In this document: piece after piece, positions 1-5,026 of the stretch | Position numbering within the stretch: position 1 is the first letter of the stretch | Layout of the letters: each line of letters begins with the position of its first letter | From: Anaerolineales bacterium | GTDB lineage: Bacteria; Chloroflexota; Anaerolineae; Anaerolineales; UBA6663 | Direction of reading: 5' to 3' | DNA: 6,489 nucleotides | NCBI GenBank assembly: GCA_016789245.1 | Contig: JAEURM010000111.1 | Coordinates: 1-6,489, forward strand | Position numbers and translations under genes: made by a program | The notes under the pieces: model-generated | Database searches by the model: none | The model's input: the letters and a program-made list of their open reading frames with translations, nothing else | Told to the model about the DNA's origin: nothing

Positions 1-562
1 AGAGGTGCAAATCGGCCACGTGGTTCGCCGCTTCCCGGTCAGTGGAGCCAAGCACGATGCGGGCCGGGTTGGTGAAATCGGCCAGCGCGGAGCCTTCTGC
101 CAAAAATTCCGGGCAAGACACCACGCTAAACGGAATAGGCTTGGGTTGCTTGGCGCGCACAATATCGGCCACCCAGTCACCTGTGCCCACCGGCACAGTA
201 GATTTGTTCACGATAATGATGGGCTTGGACATGTTCTCAGCAATCGCTTCTGCCGCTGAACGCACGTATTTCAAGTCCGCTTCGCCATCCACGCCCTCCG
301 GCGTGCCCACTGCAATAAAGGCAAAGTCTGCGTTTTCCAGTGCATCCGTATAAGAGGTGGTGAAATCTAAGCGCCCGGCGGTTACGTTGCGCTTCACCAT
401 TTCTTCCAAGCCCGGCTCATAAATCGGCAGGATGCCTTTTTTGAGATTCTCAATGCGCTCCGCGTTCACGTCTAGCGCAATCACGGTGTTGCCTAAATCG
501 GCGAAACAGGTTCCGGTGACCAACCCCACGTACCCCACGCCGACCACACAAATTTTCTTCAC
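1..562 (-). CDS. ugd: UDP-glucose 6-dehydrogenase, N-terminal part (cut by window edge)
   Basis: This cytoplasmic enzyme oxidises UDP-glucose to UDP-glucuronate with two NAD+, supplying precursors for exopolysaccharide and cell-surface glycans. The visible 187 residues start at a GTG (560-562) and run off the left edge. The N-terminus reads [14 protein letters not shown], the NAD-binding Rossmann glycine motif GxGYVGL of the UDP-glucose/GDP-mannose dehydrogenase family. It is followed by the YEPGLEE stretch (48-54), [13 protein letters not shown] (85-97), [11 protein letters not shown] (119-129, with the family's conserved Thr at 122) and [13 protein letters not shown] (151-163, with Glu152 and Glu156). 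Full-length members have roughly 430-450 residues, so the catalytic cysteine and the UDP-binding domain lie outside the window. The GTG start is chosen because the glycine motif begins 8 residues in and a strong GAGGAGG lies 7 bases upstream. One oddity: the usual Asn before PEFL is Cys150. The family call is secure; activity on UDP-glucose rather than a related sugar nucleotide is likely but not proven. Confidence 0.95.
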   Translation of the reverse strand, partial: MKKICVVGVGYVGLVTGTCFADLGNTVIALDVNAERIENLKKGILPIYEPGLEEMVKRNVTAGRLDFTTSYTDALENADFAFIAVGTPEGVDGEADLKYVRSAAEAIAENMSKPIIIVNKSTVPVGTGDWVADIVRAKQPKPIPFSVVSCPEFLAEGSALADFTNPARIVLGSTDREAANHVADLHL

Positions 563-569
563 AGTAGTG

Positions 570-576
570 CCTCCTC
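570..576 (-). promoter_or_regulatory. Ribosome binding site of ugd
   Basis: Reading on the minus strand, GAGGAGG lies 7 bases before the GTG start at 562. It is the strongest Shine-Dalgarno sequence in the window and fixes the non-ATG start of this gene. Confidence 0.8.
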
Positions 577-585
577 AGCAAAGTA

Positions 586-700
586 CAGAAAACAGATTAC
601 AAATCACAGAGAGTGATTCTCTGCAAGCGCCTAGATTATGCCATAGGGCTTAGGTCTTACTACTTTCGCCTACTCTTTGTTTTCTATGCTCTGTGCTCTG
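586..700. repeat. Degenerate heptanucleotide repeat region in two opposite arms
   Basis: This gap between the zincin gene and ugd holds two 7-base-phased arrays. On the plus strand, units start at 586, 593, 600 and 607 (CAGAAAA, CAGATTA, CAAATCA, CAGAGAG). On the minus strand, units run from 700 down to 645: two exact CAGAGCA copies (694-700, 687-693), then TAGAAAA (680-686), CAAAGAG (673-679), TAGGCGA (666-672), AAGTAGT (659-665), AAGACCT (652-658) and AAGCCCT (645-651). All eight minus-strand units have A at position 2, and seven have G at position 3. Periodicity of this kind resembles the heptameric short tandem repeats described in some cyanobacteria; a link to those is only an analogy. 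Both flanking genes are read on the minus strand, so this region also forms the ugd leader and the zincin 3' flank. Confidence 0.6.
602..623. other. Two overlapping, mutually exclusive small hairpins
   Basis: AATCAC (602-607) pairs with GTGATT (613-618) around a 5-base loop. CAGAGA (607-612) pairs with TCTCTG (618-623), also around a 5-base loop. Each stem is a perfect 6 bp, and the two cannot form together. On the minus strand this sits about 40 bases before the ugd start, inside its probable leader. No U-run follows, so it is not a standard intrinsic terminator. It may be a by-product of the heptamer repeats. Confidence 0.4.
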
Positions 701-711
701 TATGCTCGCCC

Positions 712-1071
712 TCACCCCCAGCCGCGCCTAGTCAATTCGTCCTCCTCCATCCCAAAAAAGTGGGCATATTCATGGATGAGTGTGATGCGGATTTCGGTGC
801 GCAATTCGGCTTCATCCGCGCACATTTCCAACAACGGGTGGGAAAACAGTGTGATGCGGTCCGGCTCAAGGAAAACGTCATCCGGCCCGCGTTCCGTGAG
901 CGGCACACCTTCAAACAAGCCGAGCAAATCCGGCTCACCGTCCGGTGGCTCCGCTTCCACACTCAGCACCACACGCCCCGCCGCCAAACGCAAATCCATT
1001 GGCAAGCGGTTCAGCGCCTCTTCGGCAGTTTCAAATACCAGTTGTTCAAAGCGGGCTTGGGTTAATAACAT
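712..1071 (-). CDS. Small zincin-like metallopeptidase family protein (PF06262 type)
   Basis: A 119-residue cytoplasmic protein with no signal peptide or membrane segment. The C-terminal HEYAHFFGMEEDEL (100-113) matches the zinc-binding HExxHxxGxxD/E pattern: His100 and His104 as ligands, Glu101 as catalytic base and Glu110 at the third-ligand position, where relatives usually have Asp. The middle LGLFEGVPLTER (50-61) and PDRITLF (70-76) are hallmarks of the minimal zincin family formerly called DUF1025, and the length fits that family. Substrate and role of this family are unknown; proteolysis is inferred from the motif only. The start at 1069-1071 (MLLTQARFEQ) agrees with the family N-terminus. 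The open frame continues upstream to 1500, but that part is antisense to the SDR gene and has no family similarity. No Shine-Dalgarno precedes the start; a TACAAT hexamer 7 bases upstream suggests a leaderless message. Confidence 0.88.
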   Translation of the reverse strand: MLLTQARFEQLVFETAEEALNRLPMDLRLAAGRVVLSVEAEPPDGEPDLLGLFEGVPLTERGPDDVFLEPDRITLFSHPLLEMCADEAELRTEIRITLIHEYAHFFGMEEDELTRRGWG

Positions 1072-1078
1072 GGGTGAA

Positions 1079-1084
1079 ATTGTA
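1079..1084 (-). promoter_or_regulatory. Candidate -10 element of the zincin gene
   Basis: Reading on the minus strand, TACAAT ends 7 bases before the ATG at 1071, which would place transcription start at or next to the start codon. No convincing -35 hexamer is seen at the expected distance. Confidence 0.4.
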
Positions 1085-1091
1085 GCGTGGG

Positions 1092-1097
1092 TATAAT
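1092..1097 (+). promoter_or_regulatory. Candidate -10 element of the SDR operon
   Basis: A perfect TATAAT lies in the divergent gap, with TG four bases upstream of it (1088-1089). No good -35 is found 16-18 bases upstream. Transcription would begin near 1104, giving a leader of about 67 bases that includes the inverted repeat at 1103-1150. Confidence 0.45.
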
Positions 1098-1102
1098 CAA
1101 CG

Positions 1103-1150
1103 CGTGAAACGTAAACCGTGATGGGTAAGTGGCTACGTTTACGTTTTACG
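1103..1150. repeat. 14-bp inverted repeat built from heptamer units, leader hairpin or operator
   Basis: The left arm (1103-1116) and right arm (1137-1150) are complementary over 14 bp with one G-U pair (1106 with 1147); 1107-1116 and 1137-1146 match perfectly. The loop is 20 bases. The arms also read as heptamers: CGTGAAA (1103-1109) and CGTAAAC (1110-1116) on the left, and TTTACGT (1138-1144) and TTTACGG (1145-1151) on the right. The structure starts at the predicted transcription start and ends 8 bases before the SDR ribosome binding site. It also lies upstream of the divergent zincin promoter. There is no U-run after it, so a terminator is unlikely. It could be an operator shared by both directions, an mRNA-stabilising leader hairpin or simply a repeat family member. 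Confidence 0.6.
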
Positions 1151-1158
1151 GAATAAAT

Positions 1159-1162
1159 GGAG
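1159..1162 (+). promoter_or_regulatory. Ribosome binding site of the SDR gene
   Basis: GGAG, followed by A, ends 8 bases before the ATG at 1171. It favours this start over the in-frame GTG at 1129, which would put translation inside the inverted repeat and add 14 residues not seen in the family. Confidence 0.65.
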
Positions 1163-1170
1163 AATTTACT

Positions 1171-1881
1171 ATGATTGAGTCTCCCGTCATCCTCATCACC
1201 GGCGCGGCTGGCAATTTGGGCGCGGCGGTGGTGCGGGCGTTTGCCCTCACCGGCGCACGGCTGGCATTGGCCGAACGGCACCCAGAGCGCATGGAAACTG
1301 TTGCACGTGAAGCCGGACTGAGCACCGAGCAAGTGCTCATCACGCCAGTGGATATTACCGACGCGGCCAGCGTGACGGCGTGGGTGGAAGCCGTGCGCGC
1401 GCGGTGGGGCCGGGCGGATGGCCTCATCAATGTTGCCGGTGCATTCAAAGCTGGCAAACCGGTGCATGAAATGGAGGAAGCGGATTGGGATTTCATGCAC
1501 AACATCAATGCCAAGGCGGCCTTCCTCACCTGCCGCGCCGTGGTGCCGCTAATGTTGGAAAACGGTGGCGGCAAAATTGTGAACGTGAGCGCGCGCGCCG
1601 GACTGGCGGGTGGCAAAAATAGCGCGGCGTACGGCGCTAGCAAAGCCGCTGTGCTTCGGCTCACAGAATCACTTTCAGCAGAATTGCGCGAGAAAAACAT
1701 CAACGTCAACGCCGTTCTGCCCAGCATCATAGATACGCCCCAGAACCGCGCGGCCATGCCCACGGCTGATGCGGCCAGGTGGGTGACGCCGGAAGATTTG
1801 GCGAGTGTGATTGTGTTTTTAGCTTCTGAACAGGCGCGGGCCATTCACGGCGCGCTGATTCCGGTGTATGGGTTAAGTTGA
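1171..1881 (+). CDS. Short-chain dehydrogenase/reductase (SDR) family oxidoreductase
   Basis: A 236-residue cytoplasmic NAD(P)-dependent oxidoreductase; the substrate is not predictable. The N-terminal ILITGAAGNLG (7-17) is the nucleotide-binding glycine motif, here in the TGxxGxxG spacing more typical of extended SDRs. NVAG (87-90) replaces NNAG, Asn113 occupies the conserved asparagine position, and YGASK (154-158) gives the catalytic Tyr154 and Lys158. The position 13 residues before the Tyr, normally the catalytic Ser, is Ala141, with Ser140 next to it. The C-terminal part around LPSIIDTPQNRAAMP (183-197) and the ending AIHGALIPVYGLS recall a subgroup of small SDRs with the ARA/GARA motif. 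From memory, quinonoid dihydropteridine reductase also lacks the serine. The gene heads a five-gene run and its TGA overlaps the next ATG by one base. Confidence 0.93.
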   Translation: MIESPVILITGAAGNLGAAVVRAFALTGARLALAERHPERMETVAREAGLSTEQVLITPVDITDAASVTAWVEAVRARWGRADGLINVAGAFKAGKPVHEMEEADWDFMHNINAKAAFLTCRAVVPLMLENGGGKIVNVSARAGLAGGKNSAAYGASKAAVLRLTESLSAELREKNINVNAVLPSIIDTPQNRAAMPTADAARWVTPEDLASVIVFLASEQARAIHGALIPVYGLS

Positions 1882-2354
1882 TGAAGCGGCATCCGGCTTT
1901 ACAAGACCTTTCGCGCGACCATCAGCAGTTTTTATTGCATGCCCGTGGCTTGCGCTGGGCGTTAGATGGCAACCGGCACGCTCAACCGTTGATTGTAGAA
2001 ATCTCGCGTTTGCTGGATTTTTGGGAGGCAACAGGCGCCAGCCACTTTATTGAAGAAGAGAGTGTGGTGATACCGGCTTGTGAGCAGGCTACAGTGGATT
2101 TGGCCACCTTTGCGCGCCAGATTTTGCGTGACCACAGTTGGTTGCGGGCGCGGGTGGAGCGTTTGCGAGATGAAAATTTGGATTTGGAGGCCATTGCCGA
2201 GTTTGCGCAACATCTGCATGACCATATCCGTTTTGAAGAGCGGGTAATTTTTGAAGGCTTGCAAGCCGCACTCTCTGAGGCAGACCTGCAAGCCTTGAGC
2301 CAACGCTTACAAGAAGCGCGTGCTCAACGCCCAGACCCGAACGCGGCAATATAA
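1881..2354 (+). CDS. Hemerythrin-like (HHE) domain protein
   Basis: A soluble 157-residue protein predicted to form the four-helix HHE cation-binding bundle that holds a di-iron centre. Candidate ligands appear in order: His14 in LSRDH, His55 and Glu59 in HFIEEE (HxxxE), His85 in LRDHSWL, and His115 with Glu120 in HDHIRFEE (HxxxxE). The partner of His85 in the classical HxxxH pair is Arg89, so one canonical ligand is missing, as in many bacterial relatives that do not carry oxygen. The N-terminus MKRHPALQDLSRDH is typical of short stand-alone members. Proposed roles in the superfamily include oxygen or iron sensing, storage and protection from oxidative or nitrosative stress; none can be assigned here. 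The ATG at 1881 overlaps the stop of the SDR gene (TGATG), without a clear ribosome binding site, which points to translational coupling. A TTG directly before it is a less likely start. Confidence 0.9.
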   Translation: MKRHPALQDLSRDHQQFLLHARGLRWALDGNRHAQPLIVEISRLLDFWEATGASHFIEEESVVIPACEQATVDLATFARQILRDHSWLRARVERLRDENLDLEAIAEFAQHLHDHIRFEERVIFEGLQAALSEADLQALSQRLQEARAQRPDPNAAI

Positions 2355-2355
2355 A
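2350..2355 (+). promoter_or_regulatory. Weak -10-like hexamer before the pentapeptide gene
   Basis: TATAAA overlaps the hemerythrin stop codon and ends 7 bases before the ATG at 2363. It could give an internal leaderless transcript. A chance AT-rich match at a stop codon is equally possible. Confidence 0.25.
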
Positions 2356-2362
2356 AGTTGGC

Positions 2363-3031
2363 ATGAAATCTTCTACCAAACCCTCTTTACAAGCGCCGCG
2401 CTTGCCCAAGAATTTAAGCAGTGACTTGCCCGCCACGCTAGAAACGCAGGGTGAATACGCCGCTGTAGCGTGGAACAACGCGCAGTTTATTCAACAAACT
2501 GCTTCGCATGTGGTGTGGGAGAAAGCCAGCTTGCGGCGGGTGGCGTTCAGCCAATCACGCTTGCCGCACGCCCGCTTTACAGATGTGCGGCTGGAGGCGT
2601 GTGATTTTTCGGGCGTGAACTTGGAAAAGGCCCTCTTGCGCCGCACCGAGGTGCGTGGTTGCCGATGGTTAGGCACACAACTGATGGAAGCGCGCGTGGA
2701 AGATGTGTTATTTCATGAAGGCAACTATGAAGGCGCGGTATTTGCGATGACGGCCTTTAAGAACACACGCTTTGAAAACTGCCGCTTGGTTCACGCGTCT
2801 TTTGAAGGCGTAGATTTATCGGGCGCGATGTTGGTTGATTGTGACTTAACGCAGGTTGATTTTCGCGGTGCGAAGCTGAACGGCGCGGATTTGCGCGGCT
2901 CCCTCATCAACAACTTAATTGTTGGCCCGCGTGAACTGCAAGGCGTAATCATTGAACCGGCGCAAGCGGTGCAGATGGCGGGCTTGCTGGGGCTGGTAGT
3001 GAAAGAGCGGGATGAGCCGCTGGACGTATAA
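2363..3031 (+). CDS. Pentapeptide-repeat protein
   Basis: A 222-residue soluble protein. From about residue 56 to 185 the sequence shows a five-residue period with a central Leu or Phe: SLRRV, AFSQS, RLPHA, RFTDV, RLEAC, DFSGV, NLEKA and later DLSGA, DFRGA, KLNGA and DLRGS. This is the A(D/N)LxX pattern that folds into a right-handed quadrilateral beta-helix. Repeats in the middle (about 98-130) are degenerate. The first 55 residues are not repetitive. The C-terminal tail (GPRELQGVIIEPAQAVQMAGLLGLVV, 188-213) resembles the cap of other bacterial pentapeptide proteins. Some family members mimic DNA and protect gyrase; nothing here proves that, and function is unknown. The gene starts 8 bases after the hemerythrin stop and has no Shine-Dalgarno. 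Confidence 0.9.
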   Translation: MKSSTKPSLQAPRLPKNLSSDLPATLETQGEYAAVAWNNAQFIQQTASHVVWEKASLRRVAFSQSRLPHARFTDVRLEACDFSGVNLEKALLRRTEVRGCRWLGTQLMEARVEDVLFHEGNYEGAVFAMTAFKNTRFENCRLVHASFEGVDLSGAMLVDCDLTQVDFRGAKLNGADLRGSLINNLIVGPRELQGVIIEPAQAVQMAGLLGLVVKERDEPLDV

Positions 3032-3074
3032 CCAACGATATAGTTGGCTTTCAACCCAAGGGTGGTTCTGCCAA
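3032..3074. other. Near-palindrome and alternative hairpins before the kinase gene
   Basis: Directly after the pentapeptide stop, the 16-base stretch 3032-3047 is palindromic at 14 positions (CCAAC pairing with GTTGG). The right arm overlaps TTGGC (3044-3048), which can instead pair with GCCAA (3070-3074), enclosing a further AACC/GGTT pairing (3053-3056 with 3064-3067). The two folds exclude each other. No U-run follows, so this is not a simple terminator. It may be an operator or an mRNA structure that sets the level of the downstream kinase. Confidence 0.35.
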
Positions 3075-3087
3075 TACTCACGCCGAG

Positions 3088-3093
3088 TAAAAT
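3088..3093 (+). promoter_or_regulatory. Candidate -10 element of the histidine kinase gene
   Basis: TAAAAT ends 7 bases before the ATG at 3101, so transcription would begin at the start codon. No Shine-Dalgarno is present in this gap. The kinase-regulator pair may therefore have its own promoter in addition to readthrough from upstream. Confidence 0.35.
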
Positions 3094-3100
3094 CAATCTG

Positions 3101-4984
3101 ATGCACCCCACCCCTTCCCCTTACTCTTGGAAATTTATCAGCCAGTGGTTGTTGGCCACCGGCGCGGGCGGCCTGCTGGGTTTTATTCTCAGCCGCCAAA
3201 CCGGTTTTGATTGGGTGGTGGGCTTGGCCGGCGGCGTGGTGATTGGAAGCACGCTGATGATTCTCATTACCTATTGGCGGCAACCCCAACTGGCCGCGCC
3301 CAATTTGCCGGAAATTAATGCCCGGCTTCTGCAAGCAGTGTTGGTGCTAATAGCGTTGAGCGGCAGTGTGTACTTACTGGTGGGCGTGATCTGCCGCGTG
3401 CCGTTCAATCGTTTTTTTCCGTTGGATGCGCTGGGCGTTGTACTGCTAAGCGGCGTGGCCGAAGTTCTGCGGCGGCGGGGCGCGGTGGTGTGGGCGGCCA
3501 GCCTGCTCATGGCCATCATTTTTATTCCGGTGGCCTTCAACGCGCAGTATTACGGCATGAGTAGCCCGGCCAACGCGCTGTACTTGTTGGGCATTCTCAT
3601 CAGCGGCCTAGTGCTTGGCTCCAATGGTTTTTTTGGCGCGTTGGCGGCCATTGCCACGCTCACCGCATTGTTTGCCATTGGGGAACAAACGGGCCGCTGG
3701 CAAACGGTGTACGCTGTGGGCACGCCCGCGCAGAGTGTGGGCTTGGTGCTGTTTTGGTGGAGCCTGTATGCGGCTGGCACATGGCTCAGTTGGCTGTTTG
3801 CCCGCACGCTAGAAAATGCGCTAAACGCCGCCAAAAGCCAAACGGCCACACTCACGCGCACGGTGAACGCGCTGGCGGCAGATTCTTCGGCGGAGGCGTT
3901 TTTGCGCCACGCGCTGGCCGCCATTGCCGAGCAATTGGGCACGCCAGCCGCCAGTGTTTTTTTGCATGAGGCCGAAACAGATTTGATTGCCCTGCGGCTC
4001 ACCAGCCTAAACGGCCAAGTGCTGGAGCCGAAAGCCGTGCGCTCTGCGCCGCCGCCCAGCCGCGCGGCGGAATCAGCGGTGTGGCAAACGCTCGCGCGCA
4101 CGCGCGAACCGTTGGTGATTGATGATGTAGCCAATGATGCGCGTCTGCCAAATCGCGCGCTGTTGTTAACGCAAAACATCCGCAGTGTGCTGTATTTGCC
4201 GCTGGTGCTGAATGAAAGTGTGGTGGGCTTTTTTACCGTGAACCGCACGGAGCGGCGCGGCTTTGCACGCGATGAGATTGATTTGGCGCAGGCGTTGATG
4301 CAACAAGTAACGCTGGCCATGCAAATGGCGCGGCTAGCGGAACAAACGCAACACGCGGCCATTGTGGCGGAGCGCAACCGCATGGCACGTGAGATGCATG
4401 ATACTTTGGCGCAAGGCTTTACGGGCATTGTGGTGCAGTTGGAGGCGGCGGAGGATGTGTTAAACGCTAACCCGGCGGAGGCCGCCCGCCATTTGGCCCG
4501 CGCACGCACGCTGGCCCGTGAGAGCCTCGGTGAGGCGCGGCGTTCAGTGTATGCCTTGCGCCCGCAACTTTTAGAGCATCGCCCGCTGGCCGCCGCTCTG
4601 CGAGATTCCACGCTGGCGCTCACGGAAGGTACACCGCTGGCCGTCACATTCCATCTGCCAGAACAATTTCCCGCACTCTCCCCGGAGGCTGAGGCGGATT
4701 TACTCCGCGTGGCGCAAGAAGCCGTTACCAACGTTCTCAAACATGCCAGTGCGCGCATGCTGAATCTTTCCGTGCAGGCCACGGCCACAACGCTCACGCT
4801 AGAAATTGCGGATGATGGCCGAGGGTTTGAGGCTGAAAACGTGAAGCCTTCGGCGGGTGGTGGCTTGGGCCTAATTGGCCTGCGTGAGCGCGCCGCGCGG
4901 CACAACGGCACGCTGGAAATTATGAGCGCCGTTGGCCGAGGCACAACGGTGAGGTGTATTATTCCCGTAGTGCGTAGTGCGTAG
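3101..4984 (+). CDS. Membrane sensor histidine kinase, GAF-HisKA_3-HATPase_c (NarL/FixJ-partner class)
   Basis: A 627-residue inner-membrane sensor. The first 235 residues hold about seven or eight hydrophobic segments (near 12-32, 38-57, 76-98, 106-121, 129-146, 158-173, 176-194 and 209-233) with very short loops, so any stimulus is probably sensed in or near the membrane. A GAF-like domain spans about 262-410. The dimerisation and phosphoacceptor domain of HisKA_3 type follows, with His433 in REMHDTLAQGF. The ATPase domain has the N-box QEAVTNVLKHA (539-549), DDGRGF (571-576) and the glycine-rich GGGLGLIGLRERA (586-598). All catalytic motifs are intact. The response regulator gene follows 42 bases later. 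The ATG at 3101 is preferred over a TTG at 3044, which would place 19 non-family residues over a structured region. The last five codons and the stop come from a heptamer repeat. Confidence 0.93.
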   Translation: MHPTPSPYSWKFISQWLLATGAGGLLGFILSRQTGFDWVVGLAGGVVIGSTLMILITYWRQPQLAAPNLPEINARLLQAVLVLIALSGSVYLLVGVICRVPFNRFFPLDALGVVLLSGVAEVLRRRGAVVWAASLLMAIIFIPVAFNAQYYGMSSPANALYLLGILISGLVLGSNGFFGALAAIATLTALFAIGEQTGRWQTVYAVGTPAQSVGLVLFWWSLYAAGTWLSWLFARTLENALNAAKSQTATLTRTVNALAADSSAEAFLRHALAAIAEQLGTPAASVFLHEAETDLIALRLTSLNGQVLEPKAVRSAPPPSRAAESAVWQTLARTREPLVIDDVANDARLPNRALLLTQNIRSVLYLPLVLNESVVGFFTVNRTERRGFARDEIDLAQALMQQVTLAMQMARLAEQTQHAAIVAERNRMAREMHDTLAQGFTGIVVQLEAAEDVLNANPAEAARHLARARTLARESLGEARRSVYALRPQLLEHRPLAAALRDSTLALTEGTPLAVTFHLPEQFPALSPEAEADLLRVAQEAVTNVLKHASARMLNLSVQATATTLTLEIADDGRGFEAENVKPSAGGGLGLIGLRERAARHNGTLEIMSAVGRGTTVRCIIPVVRSA

Positions 4985-5023
4985 TGCGTACAGAATACGC
5001 AACACGCAATTCGTAATTCGTTT
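4966..5023. repeat. Heptanucleotide tandem repeat array overlapping the kinase 3' end
   Basis: Three exact copies of CGTAGTG occupy 4966-4972, 4973-4979 and 4980-4986, followed by a partial fourth. After a 2-base phase slip come TACGCAA (4996-5002), CACGCAA (5003-5009), TTCGTAA (5010-5016) and TTCGTTT (5017-5023). The two arms are in opposite orientation: 4978-4990 pairs with 4996-5008 at 11 of 13 positions around a 5-base loop, with a perfect 6-bp core next to the loop. The array begins inside the kinase coding region, supplies its stop codon and fills most of the gap before the response regulator. Confidence 0.8.
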
Positions 5024-5026
5024 CAC

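Noticed and set aside
5..353. Plus-strand open frames across the left edge
   Set aside because: They are antisense to ugd, whose product is clearly recognisable in the minus-strand frame.
633..640. A CATAAT hexamer on the minus strand as a ugd promoter
   Set aside because: No -35 at a suitable distance, and the hexamer falls within the heptamer repeat region, so chance is likely.
1072..1500. An upstream extension of the zincin reading frame, antisense to the SDR gene
   Set aside because: The family N-terminus fits the start at 1071, and the extension crosses the divergent promoter region and shows no recognisable domain.
1146..1844. A 232-codon open frame antisense to the SDR gene
   Set aside because: Composition is typical of a shadow frame, and the plus-strand protein has all the SDR motifs.
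3550..4944. A 464-codon open frame antisense to the histidine kinase gene
   Set aside because: It is rich in Ser, Ala, Arg and Cys with no domain features, and mirrors the codon bias of the kinase gene, whose product has full domain structure.
4966..5020. CRISPR array or insertion-sequence end for the repeat before the regulator gene
   Set aside because: Units are only 7 bases without spacers, and no transposase gene or target-site duplication is seen.
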